Positions 19,271 to 29,616 are shown, counted from the first letter of the stretch. The stretch is 64,000 bases of DNA from Flavobacterium saccharophilum (GCF_900142735.1 NZ_FRBY01000003.1:1-64000), one strand, 5' to 3'. The notes: generated from the sequence alone by a model not told the origin. Translations and numbers: made by a program.

Positions 19271-19292
19271 ACCCGGCAATAAATTGCCGGGT
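19271..19292 (-). terminator. Rho-independent terminator of chiA
   Basis: Perfect 10-bp stem ACCCGGCAAT / ATTGCCGGGT with a 2-nt loop. Read on the minus strand it is followed by seven T. It lies 150 nt after the chiA stop codon. Confidence 0.85.
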
Positions 19293-19441
19293 CTATAATA
19301 CGCTCCTCTAAGTGAAAACCAAATAACAAATCACTTAAATTCGTCGCATTTATTTGAAATAAAAACCAGATTAAAAAATAAATAACCAAACTCAATTTTA
19401 ACTGTCCCAATTTTTTATTTCTAAATTTCTATTCATCGTAA

Positions 19442-22400
19442 CTAGTTTAAAAAGTTCATTACTTTGAATGATTTTCTGTTTCCTGCTTTGTCTGTTACGA
19501 CAACTAAAAACAATTGTTTCGTTGAGAAACTTTGATTTTGAAGCAGAACTTCTTTATTGTTTTGAATGTTTTTATTGCTTACTAATAATTGTCCGATCGT
19601 ATTAAATACATCTACCTGAGCAATATCTTCAGAATCGTTTGTAACCGATAAAGCGTCATTTTTAAAATAAGCGATAGTGCTTCCTTTTGCTTCAATTTTA
19701 TCAAGGACCAATGTTTTTCCTGCTGATGCAAAATAGGCTGCATAAGCATTTGAGAATTCGTAACCTGTTCCGCATGAAGCATCCCAGTTGATTGACCATG
19801 TCATTACTCCTCTCATGTCTGGATAAGGACCACCTTTTAAGGTATAAGCTCTTCCTGAGAAAGTAGTTCCGTATCTCAAATAATTGAATGCCTGAATTCC
19901 TTTTTCCGGAGTTAAATAACCTCCCGCAGGCGCTGCAGGCGCACAAGCCGGAATCGCGATCACTACTTTAGAAGCTGGTAATGGCGGGAAATAGAAACCT
20001 GTAGAAGCCACATTGAATCCTTTCATTAACATATCTGACATTGAAACTAAAAAGTCTGGTGTTGCTTGTGAATACGCTACATTATCTAAAGCTGTTATAG
20101 ATCCTGTATTGTATAATTGCACCATTAATAAATCCAGTTCGTTACGCAAGTTGTGAATTACTGGTAAGAAGGATCCTGCTCCATCTGAATATACTGAATA
20201 TCCAACCTGAACGTAAAATGTTTCTGGTGCCGATGTTAGTATAAATCCGCTTCCGTAACTTGCTTTTAATTCTTTGAAAGCGTCTACAATATTTTTCAAT
20301 TTTGGATATGCTGAAATCGCTGAATAAGAGAAATCTTTTAAAGCTCCCGCTCCAAAATTCATTGATCCGCCTTCAAAATCGATATCAACCCCGTCAAAAT
20401 TATATTGATCTACAATTGCTTTTAATCCGTTTACGAAAGTGTTTTTCTGAGCAACTGTTTGCAATTCTACGTGACCATTTTGTCCTCCGATAGAAACAAT
20501 AACAGGAATTCCTTTATCTCTCAGGAATTTAATATCATTCTTTAATAACTGCGGATTGAAAACACCATTTGTCATGTATCTCGGTTCGTTTACAACCAAA
20601 ATTGGCGTGTAACCATCTCTGTTTAAAGTTTCGATAAACGAATAAACAACCACATTAAATTTCTTATCTCCTATTTGGTTGAAGTATAAGAATGGCGCGC
20701 TGGCATTATCCCATCCATGAGCATAACCCACAATAACTTTTGCCGGTAACGGATTGAAAGAGGAACTGATAATACTTACAGACTGGTTGAATGTTTTTAC
20801 TCCACCAGCATTATCTGTAGCAGTCACCACAATTGCATACGTTTTGAATGCATTTGGTGTAAAAGTGTAGTTATAACCATTTCCTGTTCCTTTTGTCATT
20901 GCAAAAGAAGTTCCGTCAATACTTATTGAAACTGAAGAAATTGTTCCATCAGCATCTGTAACATTTACACTAACCGGAACAGCCTGAAATCCTGATGCCT
21001 GATTAATAGAAGTTGCTGCCGGTGTTACCCACGCAATTTCTGGTAATGTATTTGGACAAGAAGTTCCTGAACATTGTAAATAAAATGCTTTTGTATTTTC
21101 TGCTGTAATACTATTTGAAGCTGTCGCCGTTGCTTTTAAAGTATAGTTTTTATTGAAATCGGCCGCAACTGGTGTCCAACTTGCTACATATTCTGTTCCT
21201 GTAGAAAGCGTTCCGGTAATATTTTGTCCGTTGATATTAAACACAACTGAAGAAATTGTTACCGTTGGATCTGCAAAAGTTAAACTTGCATTTGCTTTTA
21301 ACTGAATTGCTGTTCCCGGAGCAATTGCCACAGTTGCCAATGAAGGACTTGTAATTGTAACCTGAGGCGCAACCGAATTTGAATTGAAATTATAAACCTG
21401 AGGTGTTGTCGGCACAGCAAAATTGGCCAAATTCGTAGGAGAATAAACAATACTATTGTTTTCCCAGGCATTCAATTTTAAACTTGTAATAATTGAATAT
21501 CCAGATAAAATTGAATTAGCATAGCTAAAATTTCCTGAAGCATCAGTCGTTGCAATATAACTTGCATAACCGTGCGTGCTGTCTGTCCAAGGTAAAATTA
21601 ATTCTACTTTAGCACCTGCAACAGGAGTTGAACCGCTTTTTACAGTTCCGCTGATTAAATTACCGCTGGTAACATTTTGCGTGAAGTTCAATATTTTATT
21701 GGCATTAATTGAAGTATAAACTGTTGAAGCCGGACTAAAACTTAAACCTGTTTTAGCAGCTGTTACTGTATAATCTGAACCTGCAACTAAATTGGCAACG
21801 CTATAATTCCCTGAAGCATCAGAAGTTGCTGTTAAAGTTGTCGTTCCTGAAGTCGCAGAAACGATTACTCCTGAAACTGCTGTAGTCCCGTTTTTAGTTG
21901 TTCCGCTAACAGTGTAATAAACCGGATTTGCAACTTGTGTAAAATTCAACGTTTTATTAGAACTGATCGCGCTATAAACTGTTGATGCCGGCGTGAATGT
22001 TAATCCCGTTTTTGCAATAGTTACAGTGTAATTTGATCCTGAAACCAAATTAGCTACGCTATAATTTCCAGAAGCATCAGAAGTTGCTGTTAAAGTAGTC
22101 GTTCCTGTAACTGCAGAAATTGTAGCACCGGAAACCGGAGTTGCTCCATTTAAAACTGTTCCACTAACGGTATAATAAACCGGGGTAACAATTGATTGAG
22201 TAAAATTCAATGTTTTATTAGAGCTAATTGCATTATAAACCGTGGAAGCCGGAGTAAATGTCAATCCCGTTTTAGCAATAGTTACGGTATAATTTGATCC
22301 TGAAACCAAATTAGCCACACTGTAATTTCCAGAAGCATCTGAAGTCGCTGTTAAAGTTGTTGTTCCTGTCACAGCTGAAATCGTAGCACCTGAAACGGGA

Positions 22401-24931
22401 GTTGAACCATTAAGAACTGTTCCGCTTACGGTATAATATACTGGCGTAACAACACCTGTATTAAAATCGTAAACCGTTGGATTTGCAGGAACAGGGAAGT
22501 TTGCTAAATTGTTTGGTAAATAAACAACTTCTCCGTTTTCCCACGTATTTAATTTTAAACTTGATACGGTTGTATATCCATTTAAAATAGCATTATCAAA
22601 ACTGTATTTTCCCTGAGAATCTGTTACAGCTATTTTACTTACATATGGATGTGTATTATCTGTCCAAGGCAAAATCAATTCGACTTTTGCACCAGATACT
22701 ACAGCGGTTCCGTTTTTAACTGTTCCACTAATTTTACTGGCACCAACTACAATAACATCCTGAGAAAAATTCAATGTTTTATTGGCCGTTAAATTAGTAT
22801 ACACTGTTGAAGCTGGCGTATACGTTTGTCCTGCCAAAGCAGCCGTTACTGTATAATTTCCACCTGATGGCAAATTAGCGATTGAATATACTCCACTTGC
22901 GTTTGTAGTTGCAGTGAAAGTTCCTCCTGTTGAAGTTGCCGTAACTGTAACTCCTGAAACTGGCGTTGTATTATTCAAAATAGTTCCGCTTACTGTATAA
23001 TACACAATGGGTGCACCCTGAACAAAATTCAATGTTTTATTGGCATCGATTGCATTATAAACTGTCGAAGTTGGCGTATAAGAAAATCCTGTTTTTGCTG
23101 CCGTAACTGTAAAACTAAGTCCCGCAGTTAAGCCTGCAACACTGTAAACACCACTTGCATTTGAAACCGCAGTTAGAACTGTAGCTCCGGAAGTTGCTGT
23201 AACAGTAACTCCTGCTACTGGGGTTGCTCCGTCAAGAACAGTTCCGCTAACGGTGTACAAAGGTTGAGTTCCATTAATAACCACAGCTGTTTGGTTCACT
23301 GTAACATTCGTTAAAGTTACCGGTGTAAAAGTATACGTCGCTTTTAAAGCTGTTAATTTATAAGTCTGTCCAGAAGGTAAATTATTGAATGTAAAATTTC
23401 CTGCTGTAGAAACAACTGTTTGTAAAACGGCATTACTTGCATCACGCAATTCTACTGTTACATCTGGTACTAAAGCTGATCCGTTTTTTACAGAACCTGC
23501 AATAGTAACCGTTCCTGGAATAATACTCCCAAAAGAAGTATCAACCTGATTTAATAATGCATTTGAAACAGAACCTCTGGTATCCTGAGATAATTCCCAA
23601 ACCATACCTCCCGCAAGGTTTCTCGATTTAATATACTGCACTTTTAAATCCATTGATTGTTTATCTTCATAAGAGATAAACTGTTTTAAAGTAGCATTGT
23701 ATAAATAAGGAACTTTGGTTGTATTGTCAAAATATCGTACCCATCCTGCAGCTGCTGCAGTTGGCGTAACTAACATGGTGTTTGGATCTAAATAAGGATG
23801 TGAATTCGTAACCGGATTTCCAACTAAATCACAGATTTCAATACTTCCCGACTTTTCGCAGGCAGCAGGTCCATCCCATGTTCCAACAGGATTTTGCGGA
23901 TTTGTACATCCTGAAACAATATATCTCGGTGCAGAAACGAATAATCCGGGTAAGTTTGGATTGGTTCCATTATTCGCAACATTGTCGAATTTTTTCCCGT
24001 AGAAAGGCAATCCCATGATTAATTTGTTCGCAGGAAAACCAACCACATTCAAATATTGATTTGTCAATTCATCTAATGATTCAGATTGAGTTGCATTGTA
24101 TAATGGATCATTTGAATTTCCACTTGAATACAAAGGAGCATTGTAACAGGTTTTATCAAACCAGTTTCCTCCAAAATCATATCCAAAATAAGTAATATAA
24201 TCACAATAAGTAGAAATGTCTTCTGTCATTCCGTATTGCGCTCTGGTGTTTGGCCCTAAATATTGTTTGGCAACATTTCGAACATTATTTCCGGCTGCGA
24301 TGGTAACCAATTTATTTGGCATTGCCTGACGCATTGCTTTCAATAAATACACTAAATTTTTGTTGTCGTCCGGGCTGTACTTTTGGGGAGGCACTGGAGC
24401 ACCATTAAGAACTTCAGTACCGTCTGTTCCTCCTGAAAGCGGATATTCCCAGTCAATGTCAAATCCATCAATAAAAGGATAAGTGACAATGAAGTTTGCC
24501 ATGTCAGCGGCCAAAGCTGCTCTTGCAACAGGACTTGCTGCAATTGGAGAAAGATCCTGTCCTTTGGTCCATCCTCCAACAGAAATTAAAATTTTTAAGT
24601 GCGGATACTTTTGTTTGAGTTTCATCAAATCATAAAAGTTTCCTTTTACAGGCGCATCCCAAGGAATTCCGCCTTCCATATGCTCAAAATCAGCATACGA
24701 ATCCAAACATAATAACTTTGTATTCTCCGGATGGGCAGGATCATAAGTTGTCCCATAAAAAGAATAATTCAAATGCGTCAATTTACTTCCGTCAATCTTC
24801 GGAATATTGAAATCCCGGGCATAGATAGACCATTGCGCATAATACCCTACTACCTTTTTTCCGTGAGCTGGTTGAGCTAACGCTAGTAAGGGAAACAGTA
24901 ACAAAAAAAGCAATCTGTAATAATGTTTCAT
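19442..24931 (-). CDS. chiA: Secreted multimodular chitinase with two GH18 domains (ChiA-like)
   Basis: 1829 residues. Signal peptide 1-20 (ending LALAQ). GH18-A spans about 25-465, with catalytic DGFDIDWE at 155-162 (acid E162). About 470-1185 holds eight CnaB/carboxypeptidase-regulatory-like repeats: six of ~85 residues (YTVSGTVLNG...NKTLNFTQ) and two longer variants containing VELILPWTD and SLKLN-WEN. Two Ig-like domains fill about 1187-1390. GH18-B is about 1395-1750 with catalytic FDGVDIDFEGG near 1510. The last ~75 residues are a type A T9SS sorting domain (VDVFNTIGQLL...FKVMNFLN). In F. johnsoniae the T9SS-secreted ChiA of about 1,580 residues also has two GH18 domains; this one is longer, by my reading because of extra linker repeats. 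It lies first downstream of hexosaminidase, NagB and SusCD genes. Confidence 0.95.
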   Translation of the reverse strand: MKHYYRLLFLLLFPLLALAQPAHGKKVVGYYAQWSIYARDFNIPKIDGSKLTHLNYSFYGTTYDPAHPENTKLLCLDSYADFEHMEGGIPWDAPVKGNFYDLMKLKQKYPHLKILISVGGWTKGQDLSPIAASPVARAALAADMANFIVTYPFIDGFDIDWEYPLSGGTDGTEVLNGAPVPPQKYSPDDNKNLVYLLKAMRQAMPNKLVTIAAGNNVRNVAKQYLGPNTRAQYGMTEDISTYCDYITYFGYDFGGNWFDKTCYNAPLYSSGNSNDPLYNATQSESLDELTNQYLNVVGFPANKLIMGLPFYGKKFDNVANNGTNPNLPGLFVSAPRYIVSGCTNPQNPVGTWDGPAACEKSGSIEICDLVGNPVTNSHPYLDPNTMLVTPTAAAAGWVRYFDNTTKVPYLYNATLKQFISYEDKQSMDLKVQYIKSRNLAGGMVWELSQDTRGSVSNALLNQVDTSFGSIIPGTVTIAGSVKNGSALVPDVTVELRDASNAVLQTVVSTAGNFTFNNLPSGQTYKLTALKATYTFTPVTLTNVTVNQTAVVINGTQPLYTVSGTVLDGATPVAGVTVTATSGATVLTAVSNASGVYSVAGLTAGLSFTVTAAKTGFSYTPTSTVYNAIDANKTLNFVQGAPIVYYTVSGTILNNTTPVSGVTVTATSTGGTFTATTNASGVYSIANLPSGGNYTVTAALAGQTYTPASTVYTNLTANKTLNFSQDVIVVGASKISGTVKNGTAVVSGAKVELILPWTDNTHPYVSKIAVTDSQGKYSFDNAILNGYTTVSSLKLNTWENGEVVYLPNNLANFPVPANPTVYDFNTGVVTPVYYTVSGTVLNGSTPVSGATISAVTGTTTLTATSDASGNYSVANLVSGSNYTVTIAKTGLTFTPASTVYNAISSNKTLNFTQSIVTPVYYTVSGTVLNGATPVSGATISAVTGTTTLTATSDASGNYSVANLVSGSNYTVTIAKTGLTFTPASTVYSAISSNKTLNFTQVANPVYYTVSGTTKNGTTAVSGVIVSATSGTTTLTATSDASGNYSVANLVAGSDYTVTAAKTGLSFSPASTVYTSINANKILNFTQNVTSGNLISGTVKSGSTPVAGAKVELILPWTDSTHGYASYIATTDASGNFSYANSILSGYSIITSLKLNAWENNSIVYSPTNLANFAVPTTPQVYNFNSNSVAPQVTITSPSLATVAIAPGTAIQLKANASLTFADPTVTISSVVFNINGQNITGTLSTGTEYVASWTPVAADFNKNYTLKATATASNSITAENTKAFYLQCSGTSCPNTLPEIAWVTPAATSINQASGFQAVPVSVNVTDADGTISSVSISIDGTSFAMTKGTGNGYNYTFTPNAFKTYAIVVTATDNAGGVKTFNQSVSIISSSFNPLPAKVIVGYAHGWDNASAPFLYFNQIGDKKFNVVVYSFIETLNRDGYTPILVVNEPRYMTNGVFNPQLLKNDIKFLRDKGIPVIVSIGGQNGHVELQTVAQKNTFVNGLKAIVDQYNFDGVDIDFEGGSMNFGAGALKDFSYSAISAYPKLKNIVDAFKELKASYGSGFILTSAPETFYVQVGYSVYSDGAGSFLPVIHNLRNELDLLMVQLYNTGSITALDNVAYSQATPDFLVSMSDMLMKGFNVASTGFYFPPLPASKVVIAIPACAPAAPAGGYLTPEKGIQAFNYLRYGTTFSGRAYTLKGGPYPDMRGVMTWSINWDASCGTGYEFSNAYAAYFASAGKTLVLDKIEAKGSTIAYFKNDALSVTNDSEDIAQVDVFNTIGQLLVSNKNIQNNKEVLLQNQSFSTKQLFLVVVTDKAGNRKSFKVMNFLN

Positions 24932-25425
24932 AATTAATAAATATTGGTTAATAGAAAATAAATATTCCGGTTACCATATGATATATGCCAAAACGCAGCA
25001 CATAAAAAAACAATAACCGGAGTTTCAGCTAACTGCAATTTGGAGAGATTGCAGTCAGGTGGATTAATTCATATTACTTCTATAAATAAATATTACTATT
25101 ACCGATTCTACCATAATCATTAGCCAATAGTATTGATTGATATTTAGATATAATTTTTTAAAAATTAGTATTAAATACAAGAAGATAAACTTGGGGATTC
25201 ATCAATCTGAAATTCTATTTTTTTGTCATGTTTTGTTTTATTCTCTTATTTGGTTTTAAATGTTATTACTCGTTTAATGGTTATTTTAAGATTTTTATTG
25301 ACCTGTATAATTTGAAAAAATTGAAATTGCTTTCATCAGCTTATAAATATCTCTACCAGAAATTCCGGTAGAGATAAATAATTACTAAATAATGCTAACT
25401 ACAACGTACTAATTCAAACCAAACT
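24932..25425. other. chiA leader region with two hairpins; GH20 transcript end
   Basis: 494 bp without a gene. Near chiA are a TCCGGTTA (24966-24973) / TAACCGGA (25014-25021) pair and a perfect 8-bp hairpin ACTGCAAT / ATTGCAGT (25032-25055). If transcription starts upstream of them they form a structured chiA 5' leader. Near the hexosaminidase gene is a 10-bp hairpin TATCTCTACC / GGTAGAGATA (25349-25376), 50 bp after its stop codon on the minus strand, without a strong T-run. No exact TAnnTTTG box was found for chiA. Confidence 0.5.
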
Positions 25426-27492
25426 TTAAATTAATTTTTTAAGACTTTCATATACTGATAGCTCAACATCTGCGTAATCTTTGCTATTACATTGTTCTAT
25501 TAAATTTTTCAAATCATCACTTTTTAATGTTGATTTATTATCCAGAACAAGTAGCAATTCCTGCGATGCATCAGTTAACTTTTTAGACAAAGGCAAAATT
25601 GGCTGTACTAACGGTGCAGTGGAACTCAGCTCTATTAATCCTTTATTCATTGCAATCCATTTATTGAAAAATGCGGTAACTTTAGCCTTATTCTCTGGTG
25701 TTTTATTTGCCAAATACTGAGCAACTGCGGCGTCAAAAGCTAAAGAGTCTTTAGCATCTGGTGTACAAGCATCTGCAAATAATGTTAACGGAGAATACAT
25801 TTGATATTCGGTTCCGCCTTTATTACGTTTATATCCTTTTAGAGGTTCGCAAACATTTGTAAATTCATCTAATGCTTTTGTATTTTGATTGTTTGCAACG
25901 TTTCTTAAGATTACTTCTTTATTTCGAATATGCGTCAATCCTAATTCTTCCAGTCGAAACGAAACTACATCAAGACGTTTACGCATATTTTCAACATCTG
26001 TAATATTTTCTGCTGACCAAAGTCTTTCTGCAATTGCAGCCGTTCTTGGCCAAACTCTAGAATCGAGGGTCGTAGATGATGCCAGCTCTGTCCACATTGT
26101 TGCTTCTCCTCCTAAAATTCTTGCTTTCTCTTCTGTTGATAAATCAGCTCCCTTTGGCATTGGATCATTCAAATAATGACTTTCAACCGGATACATTAAA
26201 TCAATATAAAATCCGTTTGACAATACCGTTTTGTACCCTTTTTTTACTGCATCAACCAATGATTGACCTGCAACAACACCTTCATTAGGTCCTCTCCAGG
26301 AATGGATGATAGCTTCTTTTGACATATTTTTAGTCAAAATTTCTTCCCAACCCATTAATTGTTTTCCATGCTTTTTAAGCATTGGTACTAATTGCATGGT
26401 AAAATAAGTTTGCAATTCGTGATTGGTAGTTAGGTTATTTTTCTTTTTGAACGCTTGAATTTTTGGATTTGCATCCCAGTCTTTCCCTTCATTCTCATCT
26501 CCACCAATATGAAAATAAGCTCCTGGAAACAATGGACAAACCTCATCAAAAAGTTCACTTAATAATTGATACGTTTTAGGATTTGAAGGATCTAAAGTTG
26601 GCGAAAAAATACCAGCATTTCTTTCAATTCCATAGGTCGCAATAGCGGTTCCCTGAATATTTTTTTCTGAAGTTCCACCAGTCAGCGTAATCACTTTGCT
26701 ACCAATTTCCGGGTAAGCTGTAAGTATTGCAGATCCGTGACCAGGAACATCTATTTCCGGAACAATTAAAATACCACGCTCATCAGCGTATTTTACGATA
26801 TTTTTAATTTCCTCTTGTGTGTAATACATTCCATCTGAAGCTAATTCAATCAGTTTCGGATGCTTTTTCATTTCGATTCTCCAACCCTGATCATCAACCA
26901 AATGCCAGTGAAAAACATTCATTTTCATTGCGGCCAATCCATCGATATTTCTTTTGATAACATCTACCGGCTGAAAATGCCTTGAAGCATCAATCATTAA
27001 ACCTCTCCAGGTAAACCTTGGAAAATCAGAAATTTGTGCGTTTGGAAAATAAAATGAGGTATTATTATTCTGCAACATTTGCAATAACGTTTCAAGACCA
27101 TGTAAAGCTCCTAAATCGCTTGTTGCATTTATTGTAATTTTATTTTGTTTGATGTCTAAATGATAACTTTCATCTTCATACAAACCAATTTTTCCACTCT
27201 TAGTACAGTTAACCTGAAGTTCTGCCGTTGGAACTTCATTTAACTTTGTAATAAAACCCTGCTCGAAAAAAATACCGGCTCTACCATCTAATCGTCGTAA
27301 AAAACGTGTCACACCACCAAAAATTCTTGGATTCGGATTACCTGTAACGTTTACCTTAAAATTTTTAGTTAAAGTAAAGTTACCATCGTTTAAAACAACA
27401 CTTTGAGGCCAAGGCATAAGATTTAGCTGCTCTTTCTGAATTTGAGCACTAGAAGTTAAACCCGCTAATAGTAGGACTAATAAATATTTCAT
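25426..27492 (-). CDS. Beta-N-acetylhexosaminidase, GH20
   Basis: 688 residues. Signal peptide MKYLLVLLLAGLTSSAQ. GH20b N-terminal domain about 20-150 (LNLMPWPQSVVLNDGNF). Catalytic barrel about 155-510, with FTWRGLMIDASRHF, MNVFHWHLVDDQGWRIE, PEIDVPGHGSA and the catalytic pair in HIGGDEN (D332, E333), then WPRTAAIAERLWS. The C-terminal ~170 residues are helical. It releases GlcNAc from chitooligosaccharide ends in the periplasm or at the cell surface. It lies between nagB and chiA in the same direction as the susCD operon. Confidence 0.95.
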   Translation of the reverse strand: MKYLLVLLLAGLTSSAQIQKEQLNLMPWPQSVVLNDGNFTLTKNFKVNVTGNPNPRIFGGVTRFLRRLDGRAGIFFEQGFITKLNEVPTAELQVNCTKSGKIGLYEDESYHLDIKQNKITINATSDLGALHGLETLLQMLQNNNTSFYFPNAQISDFPRFTWRGLMIDASRHFQPVDVIKRNIDGLAAMKMNVFHWHLVDDQGWRIEMKKHPKLIELASDGMYYTQEEIKNIVKYADERGILIVPEIDVPGHGSAILTAYPEIGSKVITLTGGTSEKNIQGTAIATYGIERNAGIFSPTLDPSNPKTYQLLSELFDEVCPLFPGAYFHIGGDENEGKDWDANPKIQAFKKKNNLTTNHELQTYFTMQLVPMLKKHGKQLMGWEEILTKNMSKEAIIHSWRGPNEGVVAGQSLVDAVKKGYKTVLSNGFYIDLMYPVESHYLNDPMPKGADLSTEEKARILGGEATMWTELASSTTLDSRVWPRTAAIAERLWSAENITDVENMRKRLDVVSFRLEELGLTHIRNKEVILRNVANNQNTKALDEFTNVCEPLKGYKRNKGGTEYQMYSPLTLFADACTPDAKDSLAFDAAVAQYLANKTPENKAKVTAFFNKWIAMNKGLIELSSTAPLVQPILPLSKKLTDASQELLLVLDNKSTLKSDDLKNLIEQCNSKDYADVELSVYESLKKLI

Positions 27493-27642
27493 TTTATTGT
27501 GTTTGAAAGATGCTATCCGGAAATAACATTAATAATAGATAAAAGAAACAAAACTCAGAATGACCTCTATTGAACCTCACTTTCGCTATAAAATCAATCT
27601 GAATTTTGAAATTTGATTCGCTATTCGAATCTTAAACTAATT

Positions 27643-29580
27643 TTAGTAATCAAAACGTTTGAATGCTTCGATTGCTTCGTATTCTGCCAAACCTAATTCA
27701 TCATATAGAATTGCAGTGTTTTTATTACGGTCTTCTGCCCTAACCCAAAATTCTCGAGAATCGTTTCCTTGAAACATTACCCTGTCTTTCTGAGATTGGT
27801 GGTATAAAATGGCATGGCGCTTTAATAATACTTCTGATGGAGAAAGGGGAACAGCCATATCAATTTCATGAATATCCCATTCGTGCCACGCACCTCTGTA
27901 CAACCATAACCAACAGTCATCCATATATTTTTCGGGTTTCAGTTCTTTCATTGCCGCAAAAATGGCATTAAGACAAACTTCATGTGTTCCGTGTGGATCA
28001 GCCAAATCACCTGCAGCAAATACCTGATGTGGTTTTATTTTAGCGATAATTTCTTTAACAATTGCAATATCTTCCGGACCCAACGGATTTTTCTTTACTT
28101 GCCCCGTTTCATAAAATGGAAGATCCAGGAAATGTGTGTTTTCATCTTTTAATCCGATGTATCTTGTCGCTGCATAAGATTCCCTTCTTCTTATAAGTCC
28201 TTTTAATTTTCGAACCTCCAAAGAATCAATTTGATTTTCCGATTTGTTATTTAAGAATTCAATTACCGATTTAAAGTTTATTCCACTACCTGCTTCGCCA
28301 ATAAAATCTTTGGCAACTTCAGCAAATTTTAATGCTTCATCATCAGTAACTGCAATATTTCCAGAGGTTTGATATACTACATGTACATCATGTCCTTGTT
28401 TTATCAATTTTGAAAAAGTTCCTCCCATAGAAATCACATCATCGTCTGGATGTGGGCTAAAAAGAATCACTCGTTTTTTTGCAGGATTGGCTCTTTCCGG
28501 ACGATGAGAATCGTCTGTATTAGGTTTTCCTCCCGGCCATCCCGTGATGGTATGCTGCAAAACGTTGAACATATTGATATTCAAATCATAAGCAGAACCT
28601 TCCTGTGCCAAAAGATCAGACATTCCATTATTGTTGTAATCTCTGTCTGTTAATTTTAAAATAGATTGTTTTGTTTTTTGGCATAACCAAACAATCGCTT
28701 TGCTTTTTAATTCTTGTGTCCAGATGCATTCTCCAACTAACCAAGGCGTTTTAAAACGTGTTAATTCTACGGCTGCAGACTGGTCTAAAACGAACGTTGC
28801 ATTTGGGTGGTTTTGTAAAAATGTTGCAGGAACTTCTGAGCTTATATCTCCCTGAATAGTTCTCTTGATGATATCGGCTTTGTTTTGTCCCCAAGCCATT
28901 AATACAATTCTTTTAGATCTCATGATCGTAGAAACTCCCATGGTAATAGCTCTTTTCGGAACGTTATCAATACCATTAAAGTCAGATGAAGCATCTACTC
29001 TTGTTATGTGATCAAGTGTAATAATTCTTGTACCAGAGTTAATATGCGATCCTGGCTCATTGAAACCTACGTGACCTGTACGTCCGATACCTAATAACTG
29101 AAAATCAAGACCTCCAGCACTTTTAATATTCATTTCATAATCGATACAGTATTGATTTAATTCATCAATAGCTACAGTACCATCAGGAATATTTACATTT
29201 TCAGGCTTGATATCGATGTGATTAAAAAGATGCTGATGCATGAAATAGTGATAGCTCTGATTATTTTCTTTTGTCATTGGATAATATTCATCCAGATTAA
29301 AAGTGATTACGTTGCTAAAACTTAGTCCTTCTTCTCTATGCATTCTAACTAATTCCTCATATACTTTTATAGGAGAAGAACCTGTTGCTAAACCCAATAC
29401 ACAAGATTTATTCTTTTCTTGTTTAGATCTGATTAACTGAGCGATTTCCTGCGCCACAATTACTGAAGCTTCTGCAGAACTTTTAAAGATCTCATTATGA
29501 ATTTTTTCAAATCGAGTTTCTTCAAATTTTCCTGCACTTTTATAGCTAATATCAGGTTTGATTTCTAAAGCACTTTTCAT
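27643..29580 (-). CDS. nagB: Glucosamine-6-phosphate deaminase fused to PIG-L deacetylase domain
   Basis: 645 residues, more than twice the ~265 of E. coli NagB. NagB part about 20-300: LGLATGSSPIKVYEEL, FNLDEYY (catalytic-type Asp 97), GIGRTGHVGFNEPGS, AITMGVSTIM. In E. coli the third motif is GVGNDGHIAFNEP; here the Asp of the D-x-H-x(4)-E relay is Thr-168, while His and Glu remain. After a linker, a PIG-L/LmbE domain fills about 366-600, with the zinc motif SPHPDDDVISMGG, then FLDLPFYE and DLADPHGTHEVCL. It should turn GlcN-6-P into fructose-6-P and ammonia. The PIG-L half may deacetylate an amino sugar; no nagA is nearby. Long fused NagB proteins are known in Bacteroidota. Confidence 0.93.
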   Translation of the reverse strand: MKSALEIKPDISYKSAGKFEETRFEKIHNEIFKSSAEASVIVAQEIAQLIRSKQEKNKSCVLGLATGSSPIKVYEELVRMHREEGLSFSNVITFNLDEYYPMTKENNQSYHYFMHQHLFNHIDIKPENVNIPDGTVAIDELNQYCIDYEMNIKSAGGLDFQLLGIGRTGHVGFNEPGSHINSGTRIITLDHITRVDASSDFNGIDNVPKRAITMGVSTIMRSKRIVLMAWGQNKADIIKRTIQGDISSEVPATFLQNHPNATFVLDQSAAVELTRFKTPWLVGECIWTQELKSKAIVWLCQKTKQSILKLTDRDYNNNGMSDLLAQEGSAYDLNINMFNVLQHTITGWPGGKPNTDDSHRPERANPAKKRVILFSPHPDDDVISMGGTFSKLIKQGHDVHVVYQTSGNIAVTDDEALKFAEVAKDFIGEAGSGINFKSVIEFLNNKSENQIDSLEVRKLKGLIRRRESYAATRYIGLKDENTHFLDLPFYETGQVKKNPLGPEDIAIVKEIIAKIKPHQVFAAGDLADPHGTHEVCLNAIFAAMKELKPEKYMDDCWLWLYRGAWHEWDIHEIDMAVPLSPSEVLLKRHAILYHQSQKDRVMFQGNDSREFWVRAEDRNKNTAILYDELGLAEYEAIEAFKRFDY

Positions 29581-29616
29581 TTTTTTCTTTTTTTGTATTT
29601 ACAATTTTGGTTTTTG

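Noticed and set aside
27643..29580. NagB-PIG-L fusion as an assembly or frameshift artefact
   Set aside because: One uninterrupted frame, a natural linker between two intact domains, and fused proteins of this length are known in Bacteroidota.
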